From: Cheilinus undulatus
Taxonomy: Eukaryota > Chordata > Actinopteri > Labriformes > Labridae
Assembly: GCF_018320785.1 (NCBI RefSeq)
Contig: NC_054875.1
Location: forward strand, 17,548,632-17,612,631
DNA: 64,000 nt
Direction: 5' to 3'
Numbering within the stretch: the first letter of the stretch is position 1; the number at the start of each line of letters is the position of its first letter. Made by a program: the position numbers and the translations under genes. Below, piece after piece: positions 24,008-39,000 of this stretch. The notes beneath the pieces were generated by a model. It searched no databases and was not told the DNA's origin. It worked only from the letters and a program-made list of their open reading frames with translations.

Positions 24008-27000
24008 CTGGAAGAAAAATTGAGGCAAGTTACATGATGACACTCATCACATTGTAGATTATACATTTCTTCAAGAAGGAAATGTGTCACCCCCAGACTT
24101 GACAAACTTGGCAATGTAGTGCAGCATCAGAAAAATTCAGTTTTTAACAGTGTTGGTGAATCTTTCTGTCTTTCAGTTTTAAAAACTGATCAGTTAAGTT
24201 CATTAGATGAATGTACTGACCTACAACATCAAAGAACTCAGAAAAGGACTCAGCAGGCATAAGCTCATCCTGGAAGGCCCTGAGCACACGCTCTGATGCC
24301 TCGTAGATGGGCATGTCGTTGTGACGGACGTACTCTGCCAGTGAGAAGGACCAGCCCCCCTCTGTGTTGCTGATGGGTACTTTCTGTACAGCCAAAGAAA
24401 AGAAATGGGTGACAACAAGACAAACTTGTGAATTTAGTTGCAGTAGATTCAGTCTCAGTGCTGAACCCAAACTCATCCCTGAACCTCTAAGGCAGGGCTA
24501 TTCAATTACAAATTCAACTGGGCCAAAATTTAAAATCAAGAAATGTAGCTGGGCCAGACATCTTCAGCGCCCAGTAAGTAGCTGGTAATATCAAAATTCG
24601 AAACCATACAGATCAATTTGATGAAAAATATGCACTTTAGTCTCCCTTTTAAATTTGCAACAAAAGCACATCAAAAAGTACATAAAAACCACAATAACAG
24701 AGCTGCATTTGAACACAACCTGCGGTAGTAAAAATTTATTTTTTTTCACTTGAACAAAAATAAAATAAATAGAATGAAAAAATAAATGAAATTCTGTAAA
24801 TAATATTTTTAGTCACATCTTACCCAGGCATACCTTTGAGTGCATAAAAACTAAATTTGCACAGTTGTAGCTACAGTTGAAAAGGACATATTTTATACTC
24901 AGTATCTTTGGGCTATTTCTGTCAGCATTGCTTGTCACACTTTAAAACACCGCAGTGCATTGTAGGTAAACTGTTGCTAGGTTACGTAGAGTGTTGCATT
25001 CACGGTCTGAAATACTGTGGGAATTTATCAAAACTTGCGAAACAGGTTGCCCTTGGCATCTCTGGCATGATCACAGCCTTGGCCACTTGGGAGTTGTTTC
25101 TAGGCTGCATGTGGCCCCCAGGCTGCTAATTGAATAGACCTACACTAAGGTGTTCAAAGATAGGACAGTAACAGAGTAACTACAAGGATGGTGACAAGAG
25201 GCAGTAACATACTGCACATCACTGTTTTTTATTTGGACAGTCAATATTCTCTATTAAGGGCTGTAAGCTCTGGAACACTATACCAACACAGACAAAAATT
25301 ATTCCTGCATTTAAAACCTTCAACAATTAAGGTCAAGTGCTAGTTAAAGGCAAACCAGAGATTTACTCATTAGCTGTGCTAATTTTCAGAATGTTACGTA
25401 TAAAAGTTCTGATTTGAACTGAATTATAAATTTTTGTAGCTTTATTGTTGGAGATAGATTTTTTTGTATTACCATATAAATAGTGTTATGGGGTTGCCTG
25501 TCACCCATCTATACATATTTTTGGCTGACCGCGGAGGTCAGCTCTTCTGACTGACACAACTTTCAGAGCCATACTATACAGAGTTGGGTTTGCTTGTACT
25601 GAATGCCGTCCTTAATGGCTGCCTCCACTGTGGTAACTAGAGCCATACATACAGACTTGCTCTATGGGCGGGGTTTAGTTGTACTGACAGCCCTTTAATG
25701 GTTGCCTCCACTGTTGCGACTGGCTGCATACAAGGCCTGCTAGTGGAGTGCTAAGCTTGGGACTGAGCTGCAGCAGTTTTTTTGTCGAAACTGGACAATG
25801 TTTCTTTATTAAAACACGCGCAGAGAGCAACACTGAAAGCTTTCCATGACAGAAAAGATGTTTCTCCCTCCACTCCCAGTCTGCTTTGGTATAGGTTTCT
25901 CATCAGTTCGGTCACCTTGTCCAGTATATTCAGAGCCTGCTAGCGCGTTAGTGGTTAGCTCGGATGTCGCTCTAGGAACGCCTGGACCACTTTTCTTGTT
26001 AAAACCAGAGCAGAGAGCCACACCAAAAGCTTGTCTTGGCATAGAAGATGTTTGCGAGTCTCCTGTAGTGACATGTTCCCTCCCCCTTTTTTTGTGTTGT
26101 GACCACGTTTCTGTGTAGCCAATTGGATGCGATAAAAGACAATCAGGAGGGGAGGGAGGGATGATGTTGGTCAGGGCTCCGTGTAACATTAAGTCTCCAC
26201 ACAGAGGAAGAGGGAGAGGGAGAGGAGAAAATGTTGCCCTATATGTTTAAGTAACCAGAAACAAATTCCATATAAATAAGGCTGAAACCATGTTGTGTAA
26301 CATTATGTAAAATTTAGTCATTCTTTCAGTATTATGGTTTATTTATTGGCCCCATGCTCCATTCCATTTAGACTTTGATTTTTTTTTTAAATATTTAGAC
26401 AAAGAAGACTTATTTATTTCATTATTGTTTTTATCTTAAAGGAAACCGCAGAAGACTGCTCGCCCTGTATTTTATGTTTTTATGTTAAAAAAACAAAAAA
26501 AAAAAAACAAAAACAAACAAAAAAAAACATTCCAGCATTCAACATCTTACATGTCATAGAACTGGTACTTGATTGTCTACAAAAATATAGTTTTGTATTA
26601 AGCATTAGCTAAAGTTTTTGCTTTTCTGGGAAGAAAAGGATTTAGTCAAACAGTTTTTGGAAAAAAAAATGACATACTGTGAAATCAATCATGGCTCAAA
26701 ATGTTCAGTTTCTGTAATTTCAAAAGCCAAAGTGGTACCAAATGAAGAGCCATTTGGGAGCTGAAAGAGATGGCTCTTCTTGCTGAACCATATGATCCGG
26801 ATCTCGTGAACTGAGCAGGAATTAGGATCCTTCCATTCTCAACCTACAGACATTAGGGCCAGCACAGTTGCAAACCTCTACAAAAAGTCATTTTTCCAGA
26901 ACATACAATTCAGTCAGGCATTTCTACAGGCATCCCAGATAGATGCGGTCAGCCATATACTAGGTTATAACCTAGTCTTGTTCTGTACTGTATGCCCTTA

Positions 27001-30000
27001 ACATCCAACTAGGGACAAGTTGGAAGTAAGCGATAACTTAAAACTATCAGTTTCATTTCCCTATTTACATTGTTTACATTGTTATGTTGTGTTGTCCTTA
27101 AGAGGTGGTGAAGACTATAGGGACTTCACAGGGATTATGGGATTGGGATATGGGATTATGGCAATGGGCGAATTTGCCAAAATGTTGAAGTATCCCTTTA
27201 ACATTTTTTTTCAGCTGTACACTGAAGTATCTGACTAAACTATGATAAAACCCATCAGTGCTTGTGTTATTTCTGACATTTGCACCAAACTGATAAAAAT
27301 CTGCATTTTATGGCTTTTAATTAGCTCAAATGGACATCTGCTTTGAAAAATCTTTTCTGAAAAGGCAGGGCTTAAGTTTGTGACATAAAAGGGAGAATGT
27401 TACCGCCTCTAACCAACTTTACCATACAGAGACCACTCCCATCCTCTCCTGCACCTGCACTGCCTCGGCTTCAGCTTTAGTAACGCCAGTGCTAGGGCCA
27501 ACGGCCCAAACATGGAAACTCCTCTCCTCAAACTACCAAACTGCCCATTTTTTGTGCATTTTTCAAAAGTCTGAAGTGGGCAGAGTTCACTCTGAGCTGG
27601 GGGTTTTTTTACACGGAAAAAAAAAAAAAAATCCAACAAATAACTAGGGCTGCAAGCAGCACTGAACGGGCCCTCGCACCTTCATGCACCTTGGGGTTTG
27701 GTGCACAACAGGCTTGTGGCATAGCTGCTAAATGCATTGTTTTAAAAACATCGCTCATACGCAAAAAATTTAAAATTCTCTTATGTGTCATGTCCGTTAC
27801 AGCCAACATGAAACAATGACGCACAGTGTACCTGACTAAAGCCTGCCATAAAATATTGCTTTGTCCTAATAAAGGTGGCCCATTGAAATATACATTATTT
27901 TCGGGGACTTCCGGGTGGGACACCGACAAGATGGCAGCATAGTTAAGGAGCTCCAAACTACGCCCTCTAAAAAGGCATTGAACTACCCCCAAAGTGTGAA
28001 ATTTCTTATGAAAATATATTCAGAAAAAGCAGGGGTAACAACAGATACCAGGTAAAAAGGCAAGAGAGGGCCACAACAACCAGAAATGAATAACGACGAA
28101 ACGTTACGACCATGAGGCGACCATCAAACCACTGTTGGCAAGCAGGCTACCATAATGCCTAGCAAAGAGACAGCAGACCTGGACTTCATCCTTCAGGAGC
28201 TGAGGGGTTTTTGCTGGGCCAACAAGCAACAGTTAGAGGATATAAAGGGGGAAATTTTGAAGACGAATGTAAGATTGGATGATGCAGAAGAGCGAATAAT
28301 GAAAGTCGAGGAACGAGTCCAAAATACAGAGGATATCTTAGCAGAAATGCTGAAGTTGCACAACTCACTGATGCAAAAATAACCTACCAGGAGAGCCACT
28401 CTAGACGAGAGAACATAAGGATCTACGGTGTTGCCGAGGGAGCTGAAAAGGAGTCTCAATCCATGACTTAGTTTGTGGAAAGGTTACTCCGCGACAACCT
28501 CAACTTACCCGGTGAGATACCTTTACAGCTGGAAAGAGCGCACCGCACACTCGGACCAAGATCCATCCTGGTGAGATTCCTCAGCTTTAAAACAAAGGAA
28601 AATGTTCTCCGCTTAGCTTGGCAGAAAAAGGGATTCACCTGGCAGGGGAAGCGAATAAACCTGGATAGTGACTATGCGCCGCGTATTCTTCAAAAAAGAA
28701 GGGCTTATACAGATATACCCAAGGTCCTGAAAGATTGCCAGATCCTGTTCCAAACTCTGTACCCAGCGCGGCTCAAAGTTAAATACGACGATGAAACCCG
28801 GGTCTATGACAGCCCAGAGGAAGCGACAACTGACATGTCAAACAGAGGATACCCGGTGGAGATCATCAAACCTCCAGAGACTTTGATGGACAAACTGCGG
28901 CAGCTGACATGGGAGAGGAGCAGCCAGTGAAGGGGGAGACATCCCGCTCCAGACAAGGGACTAACTTCAAGGAGAGGCTGCAAGCCTTTAGACGGGCCAA
29001 ACCACCAACAACTTCAGACTGGACACATTTATCTGGTTATTAAGTCCCTTTTGATGTTTTTCTCCTCCAAAAGGCTGAAGGATAGGGTAGGTGCATTTAC
29101 AAATACAAAAATCTAAGTCTTTATGGGGGAATTGTTTTAATACCTGGCTATCCTTAGTAATAGTGTTAATAACTAAATGTAAGAATCACAAGGGCAAAAA
29201 GGGACTTTTTGGTGCAACTATCTTGAGCAAGGGCCCCCTCTTTGGACACAGGGAGGGGCTTTCCCTTGGAGTCACTATAAAGCCGTGTTTCCATCAGGGG
29301 GTCCGGTTTGATTCAGTTCGGTTTGGTATGGTTTGGTACGCTAAACCCCAAAATAGTTTGCATTTCCACAGACACCCGTGCTCTCACTTGGGTAGGCGGG
29401 GCTGTAAAAGCATGCATGTCACAGACAGCGCGAGTCAGCTGTTCCAGCAGCAGAGTTATAGAAAAGATGAGTGACAGAAATCAGTCGGGAATAAGCAGTA
29501 AAAAGCTTTATTTCAGCTGAAAGTGCTTTAAAAAAAAAATCACTACATTTTAATGATGTTAACCACTGTCAATAAAGATCCTCAGCTGATGGAATACGTG
29601 CACAGAGATGGTTTGAGTCATAACGCTACGTTTATATGTGAATATATCTAGTCTAGAACAGTTTATACGACAAAATATGAAAGTTTAGAGCTGTACTGTG
29701 AGAATTCGTCGCATTAAAAATAAAGTAAAAGTTCAGCTGGTGTTAAAATCAAGCTAGATTAAGTCAGAAAGCCGGGGTTCGCTGATCTCGTTGTAAAATA
29801 GTCTGCAGCCTTAAGTTTTACGAGCCCACCACAGAGCGATGTTTTCACAGTTATCTAACGTAAGAAGGAGATTAATAACTAGTTACAGATGAGAATGAAC
29901 TGTTCTAAGGCTTCGTATTCACTAAACTTAAGCATTAATTTAGTTTCTCATCCATTGTGGATGGATCAGGCTGATGTGAGCCTTTGGGCTCTGCTTTGTG

Positions 30001-33000
30001 TGCTTAAAATCAGTTCCAGATAAACGTCAGGAAACTTGATTTGTGGCCAGATACCAATATCCATAGACTAGGAAACAGTCTGGATCTCCGTCGAGTCCAA
30101 ATATTTCCCATTTAGGCAGATATTGGTCCATTTTTCTCCCGTTTTCGCCCGCTTCTCACAGTGCAGACTTCTGTGGTAGAAGCCCAGAGGCAAGCAGCTG
30201 AGTTGCATGCTAGTGTGACATCAGTGCAACCCCTATTGTTGTATGTCTAGCTCCACCTTTTTGGTATGGTTAGGTAAGACTGGCACCCCTACGGAAGGGT
30301 GCCGAAAAGTGGGATGGTACGAGTCGGTTTTTTGGGACCCTTTCTCTATGGAAATGCCAAAAAAAGCGTGCCGTACAGCACCAAACTGAGCCGGACCGCT
30401 CGCTGGAAATGACCTATTAGAGGCTAGAAGTGTCACAAAAGACATACACAGTTATGTTATATTACACGCTTGTCTGTTTCACATTTTTGGTTCAGTGTTC
30501 CGTTTTTGTGTTCACTCCTTAACAGTTCTTTAGGGGGAGGGGGAGCTTTCCTAAGAAGTATATGGAGGATGATGTTTATTTACTTATATGCAAGGAAAAT
30601 CTTTAAGAGCAGCTTCTTTTAATGTCAATGGCATTCACACTCCAATCAAAAGAGGGAACATTTTGTCCAAATTAAAAAAAGAAAAAATTCAAATAGCCTC
30701 TAACAGGAAATGCTTTGACAGAAAGATTTAGAAAATCTTTCATACCATCAACATTAGACTGTATAATTCTAAAGTAAACAGATGAGACTCCCAGATGATT
30801 GAATTTCCCTTCAGGGATAAATAAAGTTCTTGTATTGTATTGTATTGTATTGTATTGTATTGTAAAAGCAAGCCTTGGATAAGTATACTATTGAGAACCT
30901 GGCAGGAAACTGTGAAAATATGTAATTTAAATTACTCAAACTGCTGCGACTGTGTGCTTATGACACTGAATTTATTCCAAACAGATCTGACAGATAAAAA
31001 AAAATGGTCTGCTAAAGGTCTAAGAAATTATTACTCATTTATTAAGAAGGGGACATTCCACAGTTTTGAATTCCTAAAGAAAAAGTACAACCTTGAACAA
31101 AGGATTTCTGAAAATTCTTTTGTCAGTATCAGAACCTCTGTGTACTAAGATAGTCTCTAAATTCAATAAAGACATACTCCATTCCAAGTCAGGAAATACT
31201 TGGTATATAAAAGAAAAGTGGGAAAAGTAGGCAATTTAGACATATCAGAGGATGCCTAGAAAAGAATATGTCTCTCACAGTGGACTTCGACATGTTCAAC
31301 TACTTAGCAAGAATTTTGTTGGAAAAATGTTGTACGATTTTTTATTATACCTTTACAAAAGAGATATGGGGAGGGGGTACAAGCTGCTGGCGACTCTGTG
31401 GGATAGATGACACCAACCATTACCATGTTTTCTGGAACTGCCAAGTCATTGTTCCCTACTGGCAGGAAATCCACAAACATATTAACAACATATTTGGAGT
31501 CATTATCCTTTTTATTGTTAATACAGTATATATGGGTGATATTCAATGTGATGAATGGAGTAATAATGATAAAAAGTTGGTTCAAATTCTAATGGCTGGA
31601 AGCAAAAAAGTCATTACAAGGAATTGGCTGAAACCTCACTCATTCCACCACCGATGAATGGATAGACATTTTTTACAAAATATATGTTGCTGTCATTTTT
31701 AGGGATGCACGATATTATCGGTAGTATATCGGTATCGGCTGATAACATGACGTCATAATTAAGCGCACGCGATGTCGCTGGACATGCATAAACAACAACA
31801 AACTCAACATGTCAGCTGTGTGGGAGAAGTCTGAGGTGTGGGAACAAGACAGCAAAGTAGCTGTTTGCATTGCTTGTTAAGTGCATCAGATGCGTGGAAG
31901 AGCTCGACAACGTGCCTTTAACACCACCAGTTTAATTCTGCATCTAAAAAACCGCCAACCTGATGACTACAAGGACTATAAAGAATGGCAAAACTTCATG
32001 CCAGGGAAAACTCGGCAGCAGCCTCTATTTCAGTCATTTAACAAAGCTAAAAAATACAGCAGTGACCACCCAAAGGTAAGGAGCTGAACAGGAAAATCAA
32101 TGAATTTATAGCTCTTGATAATCAGCCTTTCAGTGTGGTGGAATATACCGGCTTATGATGCATTTAAAGCCCCGCTACGTTATACCTAGCAGGCGCTTAT
32201 AGCCTTACCTGAACTGCAAAACTTCGTTTCCAGTCACGTAGAGAAGCTCCTCGTTAAAGCTAAACATATTAGCTTCACCACGGATATAAGGACATCAAGT
32301 GTCTGTCCTGTTAGCATGTTTAGCCTCACTGCCTCCCTGGATAGATGAAGATTTTACTCTTAAAAAGCCTGTCCTACACTCACAGGAGTGCCCTCTCAGC
32401 AGCCGCAGCTGCAGCCGCTTTTGATAACATGTTTAGATAGAGATAAAAACAATGTGCATGTCGTCCTACGTGACATGCGCGAAACATGGCAAAAGCAATG
32501 ACGGACTTCTGTGTGCCGTCTCCTGTGCACACTCGAAGGTGCACAAAGGTGTGTCCAGCATTGGAGATGTTTGTGTCATTGTGTTGTTACAGAGCTGTTC
32601 ACAGTGAAATGCCCATTAAACTTGGTTTCTTAGGTAGTTTGTGCTGTTTAAAGCAGAATCAGGAGAACTACTTTAGTTGAAGTTTTATTTCTGTTCATCT
32701 TGAGTCTCAGAAATTAAGAATCATAATTAAGCTCTGAACTATAGCCAGTTTTTTTGCATTTAAGAATCTGTGTTGTTGTTATTTAAAGCCCTTTGTCAGG
32801 AGTATGTCAGGGAGCCATCCCGCAAACTGGCTGAGTAATAAGGAGAGTCCGTCTAAATTTATAAGCCATTTCTTTTTTGCACTGTGGAGCTCAGTGTCAG
32901 CAGGTTACTTTGCTGCTGCTTATTGCCCTTTTAAAAAATGCACTTGGCTGGACTGTTAAAAATACATGTAAGCATGTAATACACATGTAACCCAAAGACA

Positions 33001-36000
33001 TTACTGTAAGTTTATCATTAATGTATGGCTGTATTTGGAAAAAACAACAACAATATATCCTTCAGTTCTGATAAAAATCAAATGTTTTGATAGTTTGTAC
33101 AAAAATAGACTACCAGTATTTTAAAAGAAAAATTATAGTCCATGATAGAATTGGTATTTATAACAGTGGAAAAAATGTAATTAAATATCGGTATCTGTCA
33201 AAATTTGTTTCAAAATATTGGCATATCGGATATCGGCAAAAATCCAATATCGTGCATCCCTAGTCATTTTCCCTCAGAGTCCAGAAGGACAGATTTTACA
33301 AAATTTGGAGCAAATGGACTGAGTATGTCAAACCTATAAAACCAGACTTCACTTAATTTAATAGAGTAAGGACAGGAACACAGTGTAATAATGACCTAGG
33401 CATTTTCTGTGACCTTTAACCTTTAACTCAAAATACCAGACTTCCTGTTGATTTGGTGACATGGGTCAAGATGATTTTCTGTAGGTCCTGTTATGCTGAA
33501 TATGTGTACAAAATTTCAAATATTTAGGTTGTATGTGGTATGGGGGCTGATTTTTTTTAAAATTCAAAGGGGGCACCACTGAGCCATTAAGCCACGCCCA
33601 CAAGCTAAACCCATGCGTAACTTTCAATTTTTTCCACTGTGCTTTTTTCCACCAAATTTCATGGCAGTACAAGCCCTTTTAAAGCCTTTCAAAACCCTTC
33701 ACAAGACTACTTCCTCTTTTATGGTGACCAACGGGTCACCCTGGAAACAGATTTAGCGTCAAATCTGTGGGCGTGAAAATATATACCATGGTTCTGATAG
33801 AGAAAAAGAAAAGAAAAAAAAAAAGAAATATATACCATGGAAACATTTAAAGGATGTTTCACACCATTTTGTGGCAGTTTAAGTTTACAGAAGCTGCATT
33901 CGTTTATTTTTAACAAAGTCTGTTTCTGTGTCACTTTGGGACATCATAGTTAGATGAGCTGCCATTGCCACGCCCTTTGAGTTTTATACATGAGCCTCAG
34001 AACTTTCTTCACAAAGGTCTATTCTAGCAGACAACTCAGTTTTGAGTCAATCAGAAGAATGCCTTCAGAGGAGATACTCCTGGAAGAACACCTGGAAATG
34101 GCTAGGGTTGACAAATGTTGTTACAAAAAATCAAAATGGAAGACTTCCTGTTGACTTGGCAATATTGGTCCAAGAGGCTTTTTTGTATGTCCTGGAAAGA
34201 AACACTTACCTTGCCAATTTCAAAATCCTAGGTTGAACTTGCTGCCGGGGCTGATTTTTAAAAATTTTCTAGGGGGCGCCACTGAGCCATTAAGCCACAC
34301 CCACAAAGCAAGTCTGTGGAATTTTATGAACCAAGTTTCATTGCTGTATTATCCTTTTTACCACTTGATAAAACCAGAGATGTCAAGTAACAAGGTTCAA
34401 ATACTTCATTACCTTACTTCAGTAGAAATTTTGGGTATCTATACTTTACTGGAGTAATAATTTTTCAGCCAAATTTTTACTTCTACTCCTTACATTTTCA
34501 CGCAATTATCTGTACTTTCTCCTCCTTAAATATTAAAAATAGCTTTGTTACTCCTGTTTCATTTCAGCTTGTTTTCATTCCGGCTTGTCATGGTTCAAAA
34601 CCCCCCCCCAAACAAATTGATTGTGGTTGGATGAGAAGTATAAACATAATACCATTCGGACAGCCTATTGGTTTGTACGCGATCCATCACACCTGCGCAC
34701 ATGACACAAATCACGTTGAGGGAAATGTCTCAACCAAGCACCAGCGAGGAGGTTGGCAGCCAGGAAGACCAATACTTATAGGCAACTAGTCATTATATCT
34801 TCCGCTCCATGAAGCATATGTTAATGCTCAGTAGTACACATGTAAGGTTCTTGAATGTATTTGCATTGTACTAAAATGCGTTCATTTCCAATGGGCATAA
34901 ATGCGGCTGAAACAGGTGCATCCCAAATCTTTTAACATTAACATTTTAATATAACATTATAGTCATTATGGCCTTTAGAAAAATGTTTTTTTGGGGGAGG
35001 TGGGGTAGTGCACTATAGGCCCCTGTGGCGCTGCCTAAGCTTTAGTCCTTAATGGCATTTTTTCCCCCTTACAATACTTTTACTTTTATACTTTAAGTAG
35101 TTTTGAAAACCAGTACTTTTACACTTTTACTTGAGTAAAAAGCTTGAGTAGATACTTCAACTTCTACAGAAGTCTTTTTAAACGCTAGTATCTATACTTC
35201 TACCAGAGTAATAAATGTGAATACTTTTGACACCTCTGGATAAAATTACTTCCTGTGTCATGGCGATCAAAAAAATTGCCATGGTAACAGTGTTGGACAA
35301 AAAGTCATGGTCTTCATAGTGGTGCAAGGTAAAGGTCTTTGGATGTTTCTGAGCAAATCTGAGTGGGAGTTAATCACCCATATTGGAATCTTGGCTAATT
35401 ATAAGGAAGTAGTAACTTTCTATTACCAGTTGGTTGCACTGTGAATCCAAAATTTCAAATGCAGATGTGTTCAGGATGGAACTATTGTTGTGTACATAAA
35501 ATTTTATCAAAGTATCATCAAAAACAGCTGAGTTATAGCAGTTCGCAATTTTATGGCGAAGCATCAAACCCAAATTGAAGTTCGCCGTGCCAGCACATCT
35601 ACGCTCTCTGACGAAAACTCACCAATTTTGCTATACATCTAGACTAATGTCTTAAGGGTTTACCCAGCATATTTGATGTGGAAATAATCAAAACATTAGG
35701 AGATATACCTCCAAAAGTAAAAACACGATATTTCCTGTAAGAATTATTACCACCAAAGTGTGTTTCGGCCTGAACTTCCTTTATACATGAATAATTTCAT
35801 TCAGTTAAGACCATGCACAGCTGAGTTATAAGCAACTTCCTTTATCATAAAAAATATGCAAATTTGAGGGCTTGCCATTGCCACGCCCTTTAAATTTTGT
35901 ACAATACCCACATAACTTTTTTAGCCATAAAAAAAAGTCACATAGTTCTGAGGAACACTGTCGGACAAGTTAATCCTAGAGAGACCATCGGAAATAGCAA

Positions 36001-39000
36001 AATTTCACACATTTTTTTTTTTCAAAATGGCAGACTGCCTGTTGGGAATTCACTATGACGACAAGAGTTTTTTTTGTGCGTATTAGAAGCTGAATATGTG
36101 TACCGAATATCATTCCTGTAGGTGAAACAGTGTCTAGGGGCGAGAGTTTAGAGGTCGCTATTAAGCCAATTTCCCACACTCATATGGAGGACTTATAAAA
36201 TATCTAAATTTCCAGCAGGTCACGTCCATGCCAATTTTCATGAGTTTTCGTGCATGTTCAGTAGGGATGGGAACCAAGAACTGGCTCCCTTTGAGAACCG
36301 ATTCCAATTGGATCGATCCATCGACATCATTTACACTTTCTCTTAACTTATTAACCCTTCTATTAACCCTTATTAATGCCGCACCCCCGGGTGCCATAAA
36401 ACACAGGCCTCGCATGTGACAGTCAGCTGAACAGAGAAGCTGAGCAAATAAACATTTATCAGGCTATACAGTATTGCCGCAAGGTGTTTATAAAACACAG
36501 TTTACAAGCACTTGTCGGCGTGCATGCATAAGCACAAGCGGAGCTTCATCTAATTCTTTATCAAAATGCTTTGAGTCTAAAATAAAACAGGTCTATATGG
36601 AGACGTTTACAGGAGCGGGAGGAGTGAATTATTTAAGTAAAACAGGCTAAATAAGGGCAGGGGATCAAATAAAGTTTCTCTTTTTTCTCTATCAATGACA
36701 CAGACGTGCGCTCTTTTCCTCCCTTCCCTCCAAATCTAATATCATAGAATCTGGGAATGTGAAGTAATGTTCTGTGTGCTTTTAAACAGAAAAGATGGGA
36801 ATTTAATATTATTTATGTCTGCATTGTGCTTCAATGGCGAGCTCCATCCTGCCGATTGTTTACTTCATGATGATCTTATTAAAAGTTACAGAACACTTTA
36901 GCCCATAAAATGACCAACAAGCACTGATTAATTTGATCTATATTTCACATTAAACAGGTAAAGATAAGTTTTAACGTTTTTAAAAACCCTCAGTGGTTTC
37001 TGTTGTACCTGGCATGGCTGCAGCAGGACCTGTGGGTGTGTGTAATAATCTGTCATCATTGTTGTATACCCAGAAGGAAGAATTAGAGCGTTTTTAACTC
37101 ACGTTGGAGCCATAGGAGCCAGCAGTGCACATCTGACAGTTTGACCTTAGAGAAGACTACCGCGGTCCAAGAGCTGTGGCCGCACTGTGCTTGTGCCATG
37201 GCGTGCGAGTATCTGTGCACCGGTCTATATGTGACTGTTTGTCCTTTGCAAAACTGTCCCCACATCATTAACAGAGTTCAGATATCACTTTTAAAGCGTG
37301 TTCATACACAGGCAGAGGTGCTGTGGGTGGAAAAATATACATATTTTTGAGGAATTTATTATGAATGTGTGCTAATCCCACAGCACCGTCTTCATGATGT
37401 TAATCAAAGTGGCTATTTTTAGTACCCCAGGATACAGTATTACCATATTACCACCCATTTTTAGTGAACTGTCACAAACACAGACTAAAGTGGTAAAAAA
37501 TGTGGCTTCATTTCTCCAAAAATGACGCACACATGGCAATGTGAAATGTCTGTCAAACAGCGATGTCTAATATATGACATGCATCTTTTTGTCCAACAAC
37601 TATTAATTTTGCACGAGTTCAGTTTATTTTGTTACCTCCAGAGATCTGGAATCCAGAGATAAGTTTTATATTTATTGTAAGGTTTTGTCTTTTAAAGAAA
37701 TAATAATATTGCATTCTAATTCAAGTTCACAGATTAAAGATCCAGAGAGCAGTTTGTTTTAACTGAGACATATCCAACAAAAAGAGATTTTTTGTCTATT
37801 TTAGTATGCTCTCCTCCCAAACACTTGATGTTTAACATTTATAGCAATCCAAAAGGAAAATTCACAGGAAGGAACTGATAAGGGAATCGACATCAAATCA
37901 ATAAGAAGAATCAATAAAGGCATTGATATCGATAAAATCTTATCAATTCCCACCTCTAATGTTCAGATACTCAAAAGTCCAAACATATAAAATAATAATA
38001 ACCTAGGGCTGCAAGCAACACTGAACAGGCCCTCACACCTCTGTGCACGTCGAGTCTTGGTACATTCTGGGTTGTGGGCTCGTCGGAAACAATAGCCATT
38101 TGCAGTGATCTCTGTCCAAACTTTGAAACATCCATCAATTGTTGTCTTTTAGAGATAGCATTAAGTGAAAGAGAGACAGAATTAAAATGTAATGTTGGGT
38201 GACGGAGGAAAATCATGCATGGAGGATTGTTTTCTACCAACTATTGGCACCATAACAAATGTGCTTTGTTGGTATAAAGGTATAGTCAAAGAGGGACTCT
38301 AATCAAATTTGTGAGAAACTTATATTAGCCTGTTGCTCATGGGTCCAAGAAGTGTTTAACTGGTTGGTATCTTTTACAGTTTTGTTTTAACCCTGACACA
38401 CTTAGACTTGGGGTCTAACTCAGCTGCAACTTTGTTTTTGCTTGCAGTCACCATGAAGTGACAGACATCATTAATTTAATCAGAAAACCTTAGAGTTTCA
38501 GCCAAACTATTTAAAGCTCCTGGTGTCAGAGAACATAAATTTGTCAGAAAATTTTTGAAAAACCTAAATAAAAAAAAACCACAATAGAAATTTTGAGTTT
38601 TTAGCTCTGGACTAGGATCTAATTCAAGAAAGCTTGCTTTTTTGATTGAGAATTTTACAATTTTATGTTTCAAACCTTCACCTACATTTTTGTTCAGATC
38701 TGTTTATCTAATTGACCTATGGCTAAGTCCTGCCCTCAAACGTGATGAGCTAATCACAGTACATATAGCTGTTCCATACACTCGGACAACTGCTGCCTGG
38801 ATGTCCATTGAAATGAATGGGAGAAGGTCAGTTTTTGTCCAGTTTTATGAGTTTTTTTTTGAGATTTTAAGTTTAAAAATGGTCAAATGGTTTTCATGGG
38901 GTACATGCGACTCCACCACAAGGTATCCTGAGAGGCTGGGCGACCGAGTGTATTTTTTACCCTTTCCTAAGCCACATCTAAACCAAGAAAAGTGTCTTCT

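Larger units (their letters stand above)
27904..33395 (+). mobile_element. L1/Tx1-type LINE, copy 1, heavily rearranged
   Basis: The 5' end GGGACTTCCGGGTGGG lies near an AAGATGGC word. ORF1 (28155-28930) is followed by an inter-ORF region holding a MITE (29281-30414). The start of ORF2 endonuclease (about 30600-30712, [13 protein letters not shown]) is followed by a truncated LINE fragment (30713-30865). Then the C-terminal third of ORF2 runs 30866-33390 ([36 protein letters not shown]), split by a hAT element at 31700-33262. The reverse transcriptase is absent. Confidence 0.8.
27644..37995 (+). repeat. 'GGGCTGCAAGCAGC' repeat block, unit 1, interrupted
   Basis: Opens with TAGGGCTGCAAGCAGCACTG then GGGCCCTCGCACC. 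After the L1 insertion (27904-33395) the same family resumes with CAGACTTCCTGTTGA, AAGCCACGCCC and GGGGGCNCCACTGAGCC motifs to about 37995. hAT elements at 34375-35238 and 36262-37958 interrupt it again. The open frames are decayed and non-conserved. It fills most of the large ubr4 intron. Confidence 0.65.

Noticed and set aside
25809..26189. 126-codon minus-strand frame
   Set aside because: It lies in a dispersed repeat also found at 59-60 kb. Shared peptides were noted as a finding, but the frame is not called a gene.
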